From PKWO01 sp036384915 (GTDB taxonomy: Bacteria > Pseudomonadota > Gammaproteobacteria > Burkholderiales > Burkholderiaceae_D), in the NCBI GenBank assembly GCA_036384915.1, contig DASVLJ010000071.1:310001-374000 (forward strand): a stretch of 64,000 nt of DNA. The letters run 5' to 3'. The position numbers were made by a program, and so were the translations under genes. Below are positions 58,174 through 64,000 of the stretch, piece after piece. Each line of letters starts with the position of its first letter. Position 1 is the first letter of the stretch. Below the pieces are notes generated by a model. The model ran no database searches and was not told where the DNA came from. It worked only from the letters and a program-made list of their open reading frames with translations.

Positions 58174-58904
58174 TGTTCGCCCGGCTCCCGCTGACCATCT
58201 TGCTCGGCGCGATTGCGGGAGCGCTTGCCCTCTGGCTGAGCCTGGATGCCGGGCCGGCCGGGCGGCAAGCCGCATTGCCCTTGCCTTCGCCTGCCGGCGG
58301 CAATGCCGTTTTCGGTCCCGGCAAGTGGGTGGAACCGCAGCAAGACGATGCCCCGTCCCTGGCCGCCAACGCCGGGCTGAGCCTGACCGACGAGGGGAAT
58401 CTGTTGATCGACCCCGCCCTGCTAAGCTTCTTCAATCAGCATTTCGTGGAACATGCCGGCCCGGCGGCCTGGAAGCAGACGGAAGGCGATCTGCGCGGCA
58501 GGTTGTCGGGCCATGCCTTGGATCAGGCTCTGGAACTGGCGCGCGAATACCAAGCCTATGTCGGCCACTACGATGCCTTGCTCGCGGCACAAAACCTGAA
58601 CGGCACGGCCGACCTGGTGCGTTTGCGCGGCTGGGCGCGCCAGCGCCACGCGCTGCGGCAACGCGACTTCGGCAATGCCGTCGCGCTGGCCTGGTTCGAC
58701 AACGACGAGGCGAACCTCGGCACCGCCCTCGACGAGCTTGAACAGCGTGCCTCGGATGCCGTTCCCGATGAAGCCGTCACCGATCCGCGCTACGGGCCGA
58801 GTCAAGAAGACAGGCGCCGCATGGCCGAAGCCCATGCAGCGGGATTGCAGCAGGTCTTGAACGATGCCGTGCGCAGCTTCAGCTCGATGGCGCAGCAGAA
58901 GTAA
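58173..58904 (+). CDS. lipase-chaperone-like (LifO-type) membrane-anchored protein, tentative
   Basis: 243 residues. A single N-terminal hydrophobic anchor (about 5-22) is followed by a Pro/Ala linker and a helical domain. The LSLTDEGNLLIDPALLSFFNQHFVEHAGPAAWKQ and LELAREYQAYVGHYDAL blocks resemble the mini-domains of lipase-specific foldases, and the C-terminal DFGNAVALAWFDNDEANLGTALDELEQ helix fits too. The length is shorter than usual LifO (about 340), and no lipase gene is adjacent, so either the partner lies elsewhere or it serves the GH43 enzyme. Assignment is tentative. Confidence 0.5.
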   Translation: MFARLPLTILLGAIAGALALWLSLDAGPAGRQAALPLPSPAGGNAVFGPGKWVEPQQDDAPSLAANAGLSLTDEGNLLIDPALLSFFNQHFVEHAGPAAWKQTEGDLRGRLSGHALDQALELAREYQAYVGHYDALLAAQNLNGTADLVRLRGWARQRHALRQRDFGNAVALAWFDNDEANLGTALDELEQRASDAVPDEAVTDPRYGPSQEDRRRMAEAHAAGLQQVLNDAVRSFSSMAQQK

Positions 58905-59007
58905 GAGGCTGCGGCGAAATTAGTGTGGCCAGGCGCCGCGACGAAGACAGTACGGGTAGAACGGCGAGGAGCGGCGATAACGCCACGGTAATTTCGCAAC
59001 AGCCTCT
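58904..59007. repeat. 104-bp MITE/REP-like inverted-repeat element
   Basis: Terminal arms AGAGGCTGCGGCGAAATTA (58904-58922) and its inverted counterpart (58989-59007) differ at 2 of 19 positions; the first base is the last base of the preceding stop codon. The unit has no coding capacity and sits between convergent genes, so it may also terminate transcription. I expect further copies in the genome. Confidence 0.75.
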
Positions 59008-59010
59008 ACG

Positions 59011-59961
59011 TCAATCCTTGCCTACCATCTCGCGCGCTTCGGCACGCACCGCGTTCAGCAGCAGGGCGGCGCCGGGCGAGAGCAACTGGTTTTCGTGACG
59101 GATGATGCCGAAGGCGTCCATCTTGCACGGCAGTTCGATGGGCAGGATGCCGACAACGTTCAGCGAGGCATAGTATTGCGCCACCTGGATCGGCATCACG
59201 TGCAGCGAATCGGTCTGCTGCAGCAGCGCGGTGATCAAGAGCAGCGCCGTGGTATCGACCACGTTGGCCGGCGGCTCCAGCCCGGCGCGGCGGAACATCA
59301 TGTCGAAGCGGTGGCGCAGGATGCTGCCTTGCGGCGGCAGAATCCAGGGATAGCCGTTGATATCCTGCAGCTTCAGTCCCTTGTGCTCCAGCAGCGGGTG
59401 CCCGGTGCGCGCCACGGCGCAGGCCGGTTCCTCGGTCAATTCCTCATAGACGAGGTCGCTGCTGTCTTCCTTTTCCAGGATGCGGCCTATCATGAAATCG
59501 AGCGTGCCGTGCTGCAGGCGGTCGAGCAGGATATTGCTCTGCTCCAGGTGAACACCGATGCGCAGCATGGGCGCCTGCTGCTTGACACGGGCGATGGCGC
59601 GCGGCAGCAGGCCCATGGCGGCGGTCATGATGACACCGACCTCGACCTGTCCCACCAGCCCGGACTTCAGCGCCACGATATCGTCGTGCGCCGCCGAGAG
59701 GCTGGTCAGCGCCATGCGCGCGTGACGGATCATGGTTTCGCCGTACAGCGTCGGTTCCATGCCGCGCGGCAGGCGTTCGAACAACGTGACGTCGAGCATT
59801 TCCTCGAGGTCCTTCAACTGCTTGGAGGCGGCCGGCTGGGTCATGTGCAGCGCGTCGGCAGCGCGATGAATATTGCGGTGGTCGTCGAGCGCGATCAGGA
59901 GCAGCAATTGCCGCGTCTTCAGGCGCGCGCGCAAAAACCAGTTGGGATTCAAGGCATCCAT
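59011..59961 (-). CDS. gbpR: LysR-type regulator of the GbpR (galactose-binding protein regulator) group
   Basis: 316 residues. N-terminal helix-turn-helix (about 12-70, LKTRQLLLLIALDDHRNIHRAADALHMTQPAASKQLKDLEE) and a C-terminal effector domain. The start LKTRQLLLLxALDDHR and the VMPIQVAQYYASLNVVGILPIELPCKMDAFGIIRH segment match GbpR proteins that control sugar ABC transporters. It is encoded on the same strand and downstream of the ytfQRT-yjfF operon, whose expression it likely controls (inference). Confidence 0.85.
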   Translation of the reverse strand: MDALNPNWFLRARLKTRQLLLLIALDDHRNIHRAADALHMTQPAASKQLKDLEEMLDVTLFERLPRGMEPTLYGETMIRHARMALTSLSAAHDDIVALKSGLVGQVEVGVIMTAAMGLLPRAIARVKQQAPMLRIGVHLEQSNILLDRLQHGTLDFMIGRILEKEDSSDLVYEELTEEPACAVARTGHPLLEHKGLKLQDINGYPWILPPQGSILRHRFDMMFRRAGLEPPANVVDTTALLLITALLQQTDSLHVMPIQVAQYYASLNVVGILPIELPCKMDAFGIIRHENQLLSPGAALLLNAVRAEAREMVGKD

Positions 59962-60021
59962 CGATAGACCGGCTTCACAATAAAGAGAAGGGAAACGGAA
60001 ACATCCGATTCTATATTGATT

Positions 60022-61029
60022 TCAGCGCCGTCCGGCAGTCAGCACCACGATGCGCTGCACCACGCAGAATGCGAACAGCAAGGCGCCGATCACGATCCGG
60101 GTCCACCACGAACTGAGCGTGCCGTCGAAGGCGATCAGGGTCTGGATCACGCCCAGCACCAGCACGCCGGTCAAGGCGCCGGCGACGTAACCCGAACCGC
60201 CTGTCAACAAAGTACCGCCGATCACCACGGCCGCTATCGCATCGAGCTCCACGCCTTGCGCATGCAATGCATAGCCCGAGAGCATATAAAACGCGAACAG
60301 GATGCCGGCCAGGGCCGAGCAAAAGCCGCTGAAGGCATAGACCAGAATCTTGGTGCGGGCCACGGGCAAGCCCATCATCAGGGCCGATTGCTCGTTGCCG
60401 CCGATGGCGTAGACGGTACGCCCCAGGGGCGTGAGGTGCGCCACCAGGATAGCCACGATCAGCAACACCAGCGCGACCACGGCTGCCGGCGAGACAAAGG
60501 CGCCGAGCACCGGTATCTGGGTCTGCGAGGAGGCGACGAAAAAGGCATTGTCTATCGGCATCGAATCGACGCTGATCAGATAACACAGACCGCGCGCCAG
60601 GAACATGCCGCCCAGCGTGACGATGAAGGCTTGCAGCTTGAAGACGTGGATCAGCAATCCCATCAGGGCACCGAACAGACTGCCGCCGGCCAGGCAGCAG
60701 GCAATGGCCCAGCCGGCCGGCCAATGCCAGACCTGCACCATCCATGCCGCGCACATGGTGGTCAGCGCCAATACCGAGCCGACCGAAAGGTCGATGCCTC
60801 CGGACAGAATGACAAAGCCCATGCCCACCGCCAGCACCAGCAGAAAGGCGTTGTCGATCAAGAGGTTGCACACCACCTGCAGCGAGAGGAAGGCGGGGTA
60901 GGCGCACGCGCCGCCGGCGAACAGCAGCGCCAGCAGCAAGGCGCTGACCGCCGAGGTAAAGTAAGGCAAAGCCGCCAAGCGGCGCCAGGAATTGCCGGAT
61001 GCATTCGATGCACTCAATGCGGTATGCAT
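60022..61029 (-). CDS. yjfF: galactofuranose ABC transporter permease
   Basis: 335 residues; the ATG at 61029 overlaps the stop of the upstream permease gene (TAATG). About nine membrane helices. The family signature VGMGFVILSGGIDLSVGSVLAL, GLLIHVFKLQAFIVTLGGMFLARGL and ELDAIAAVVIGGTLLTGGSGYVAGALTGVL are as in YjfF/RbsC-type permeases. With YtfT it forms the membrane channel of a sugar importer. Last gene of the operon before gbpR. Confidence 0.93.
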   Translation of the reverse strand: MHTALSASNASGNSWRRLAALPYFTSAVSALLLALLFAGGACAYPAFLSLQVVCNLLIDNAFLLVLAVGMGFVILSGGIDLSVGSVLALTTMCAAWMVQVWHWPAGWAIACCLAGGSLFGALMGLLIHVFKLQAFIVTLGGMFLARGLCYLISVDSMPIDNAFFVASSQTQIPVLGAFVSPAAVVALVLLIVAILVAHLTPLGRTVYAIGGNEQSALMMGLPVARTKILVYAFSGFCSALAGILFAFYMLSGYALHAQGVELDAIAAVVIGGTLLTGGSGYVAGALTGVLVLGVIQTLIAFDGTLSSWWTRIVIGALLFAFCVVQRIVVLTAGRR

Positions 61030-62104
61030 TACGCCTCCTCCCGCCGGGCCGCACGGCGCAAGGCCGCCTGCCACAGTTGTTTGAATTCCTTGCTTTGCAG
61101 CAGGCAGACGGCGAACACCACCAGGGCCTTCAATACCATATTGACTTCGGGCGGCACGCCGAGCGAATAGATGGTGTAGGTCAGCGTCTGGATAATGAGC
61201 GCGCCAAGCAGGCTGCCGGCCAGGCTGAATTTGCCGCCGGCCAGCGAAGTACCGCCCAGCGTCACGGCCAGAATGGCGTCGAGTTCGAGCAGGAGGCCCG
61301 CGTTGTTGGCGTCGGCGCTCTTGACGTTCGATGCCACGATCAAGCCCGCCGTGCCGGCGCAGGCGCTGCAAAACACATAGGTGAAGAACATCAGCAGAGC
61401 GGCGCGTATGCCGACCAGCCGCGCCGCGACGGGGTTGATGCCGACCACCTGCAGGAACAGGCCGAGCGCGGTGTGGCGCATCAGGAGCGTAAGCGTGACG
61501 AATACCGCCGCCACGATGTAGAGCGCAACCGGCAAGCCGAGCAGGTAACCGCCGCCGATGGCGAAGAAGGGCGGATAGTAGACCGTAATGATCTGCCCAT
61601 CGGTCAGCAATTGCGCCAGCCCGCGCCCGGCCACCATCAGGATCAGCGTGGCCACGATGGGCTGCAATCCGAGGCCCGCGACCAGCACGCCGTTCCACGC
61701 GCCGCACAGGAGCGCCGTGCTGAGCGCAGCCGCAATCGCCCAGCCCATGGGAATGCGGCTGACATATTCCGGCACGCCGTTGTGCATATTCATCTCGCCG
61801 CCGATCAGCATGGCCGCAACCGTGCCCGACAAGGCCACCACGGCGCCGACCGAGATGTCGATGCCGCGCGCGGCAATCACCAGCGTCATGCCCAAGGCCG
61901 TGAGCATCAAGGGCGAGGCGCGGTTGAGGATGTCGATCACGCTGCCATAGAGATGGCCATCCTGCACGCGTAGATGGAAGAAGCCGGGTATGGCAAAGAA
62001 GTCGAGCAGGAGCAGGAGCAACAGTGCGCCCGCCGGACGCGCCAGCGGATGTGCCGACAAGGGAGCGCGCCCGGCCGCCGGCACGGCAATCATCGCTTGT
62101 TCCT

Positions 62105-62108
<4 letters not shown>
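61029..62108 (-). CDS. ytfT: galactofuranose ABC transporter permease
   Basis: 359 residues from ATG 62108, which overlaps the ATPase stop (ATGA). RbsC-like permease with LGMTLVIAARGIDISVGAVVALSGTVAAML, LGLQPIVATLILMVAGRGLAQLLTDGQ and LLELDAILAVTLGGTSLAGGKFSLAGSLLGAL. Heterodimer partner of YjfF in the YtfQRT-YjfF system that imports galactofuranose (or related pentose/hexofuranoses). Overlaps on both sides show a tightly coupled operon. Confidence 0.93.
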
Positions 62109-63634
<1,526 letters not shown>

Positions 63635-63653
63635 TTCAGCAACCGCCGCTCAA

Positions 63654-64000
63654 TCAGTACTTGCGGTTGGGGAATTCCTTGGCCGCCACCTCCGCCGGAA
63701 ATACGCTTTCCACGGTCGTGATGCGCTTGGGCACGGGCTTGCCGGCCACCACGTCGCGCGCAACCTGCATCAGCTGCGGGCCAAGTAAGGGGCTGCATTC
63801 GACGCTCACATTGAGTTTGCCCGCCATCATGGCTTCGAACGCGCCCTTGACGCCGTCGATCGAGATCACGATGATGTCGCTGCCCGGCTTCAAGCCCGCT
63901 TCCTCGATGGCCTGGATCGCGCCGATTGCCATGTCGTCGTTATGCGCATACAGCACATTGATGTCCTTGCCCTGCGCTTTCAGGAAGGCTTCCATCACTT
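63654..64000 (-). CDS. ytfQ: galactofuranose-binding periplasmic protein, C-terminal part (5' end outside window)
   Basis: The C-terminal 115 or so residues of a type I periplasmic sugar-binding protein. The readable part contains NVLYAHNDDMAIGAIQAIEEAGLKPGSDIIVISIDGVKGAFEAMMAGKLNVSVECSPLLGPQLM, the hinge and ligand region of YtfQ/RbsB-type proteins. The C-terminus FPAEVAAKEFPNRKY is typical of YtfQ. It is the first gene of the ytfQ-ytfR-ytfT-yjfF operon. Confidence 0.9.
   Translation of the reverse strand, partial: VMEAFLKAQGKDINVLYAHNDDMAIGAIQAIEEAGLKPGSDIIVISIDGVKGAFEAMMAGKLNVSVECSPLLGPQLMQVARDVVAGKPVPKRITTVESVFPAEVAAKEFPNRKY

Overview
The window looks like a chromosome segment of a Burkholderiales betaproteobacterium, most likely of the Oxalobacteraceae/Collimonas-Herbaspirillum type. 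This rests on the small Trp-rich protein family, the zapB-like/zapA/6S RNA/EVE arrangement, the dadA-Lrp-Liv grouping, secreted GH19 chitinase and GH114 enzymes, and a high-GC, densely packed gene style. The genus is inference. No mobile-element transposase, capsid/terminase gene or CRISPR array was seen.

Layout. 0-2.9 kb: amino-acid metabolism (3' end of dadA, an Lrp-type regulator, a Liv-type binding protein), a cytochrome c and a Trp-rich membrane protein. 3.3-6.5 kb: two convergent secreted lipoprotein glycosidases (GH19 chitinase and GH114) with hexamer-encoded PT/SP linkers. 7-13 kb: ilvD with a divergent LysR regulator, then a tight lgt-crotonase-matB run ended by a long inverted repeat. 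13-14.8 kb: EVE protein, 6S RNA with its own promoter and terminator, zapA, a zapB-like gene with a promoter that predicts a leaderless mRNA, and tRNA-Ala(CGC). 14.9-17.1 kb: three orphan, relatively AT-richer genes beside the tRNA.

17.1-27.0 kb is a cofactor-biogenesis locus. It holds a LodA-like cysteine tryptophylquinone (CTQ) oxidase and its LodB-like flavoprotein on the minus strand. Divergent to them are a VioB-type ferritin-like protein, a second LodA-like protein interrupted by an in-frame TAA, a QhpD-like radical SAM/SPASM enzyme and a QhpG-like flavoprotein. It appears to combine parts of two known Trp-quinone maturation routes.

27.7-56.9 kb is a complete-looking extracellular contractile injection system (eCIS, PVC/Afp type): cap (DUF4255), one sheath, two tubes, DUF5908, LysM hub, VgrG-like spike, gp25, baseplate J, a second baseplate protein, a repeat-rich tape measure, an AAA+ ATPase and a PAAR-like DUF4280 tip. 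It also carries unusual accessory genes: an envelope-anchored peptidoglycan-binding protein, a methyltransferase, a DUF4157 metallopeptidase-like cargo candidate with 48-bp repeats, and a double seven-bladed RCC1 propeller protein. A 20-bp perfect dyad closely resembling a lux box lies about 390 bp upstream of the first structural gene, suggesting quorum-sensing control.

57.2-58.9 kb: a GH43 arabinanase-like protein and a lipase-chaperone-like protein, followed by a 104-bp inverted-repeat element. 59.0-64.0 kb: a GbpR-type LysR regulator and the ytfQRT-yjfF galactofuranose ABC transporter (ytfQ cut by the window edge). The plant- and fungus-wall theme (chitinase, GH43, galactofuranose uptake) together with an eCIS suits a soil bacterium that interacts with eukaryotic hosts; this is inference.
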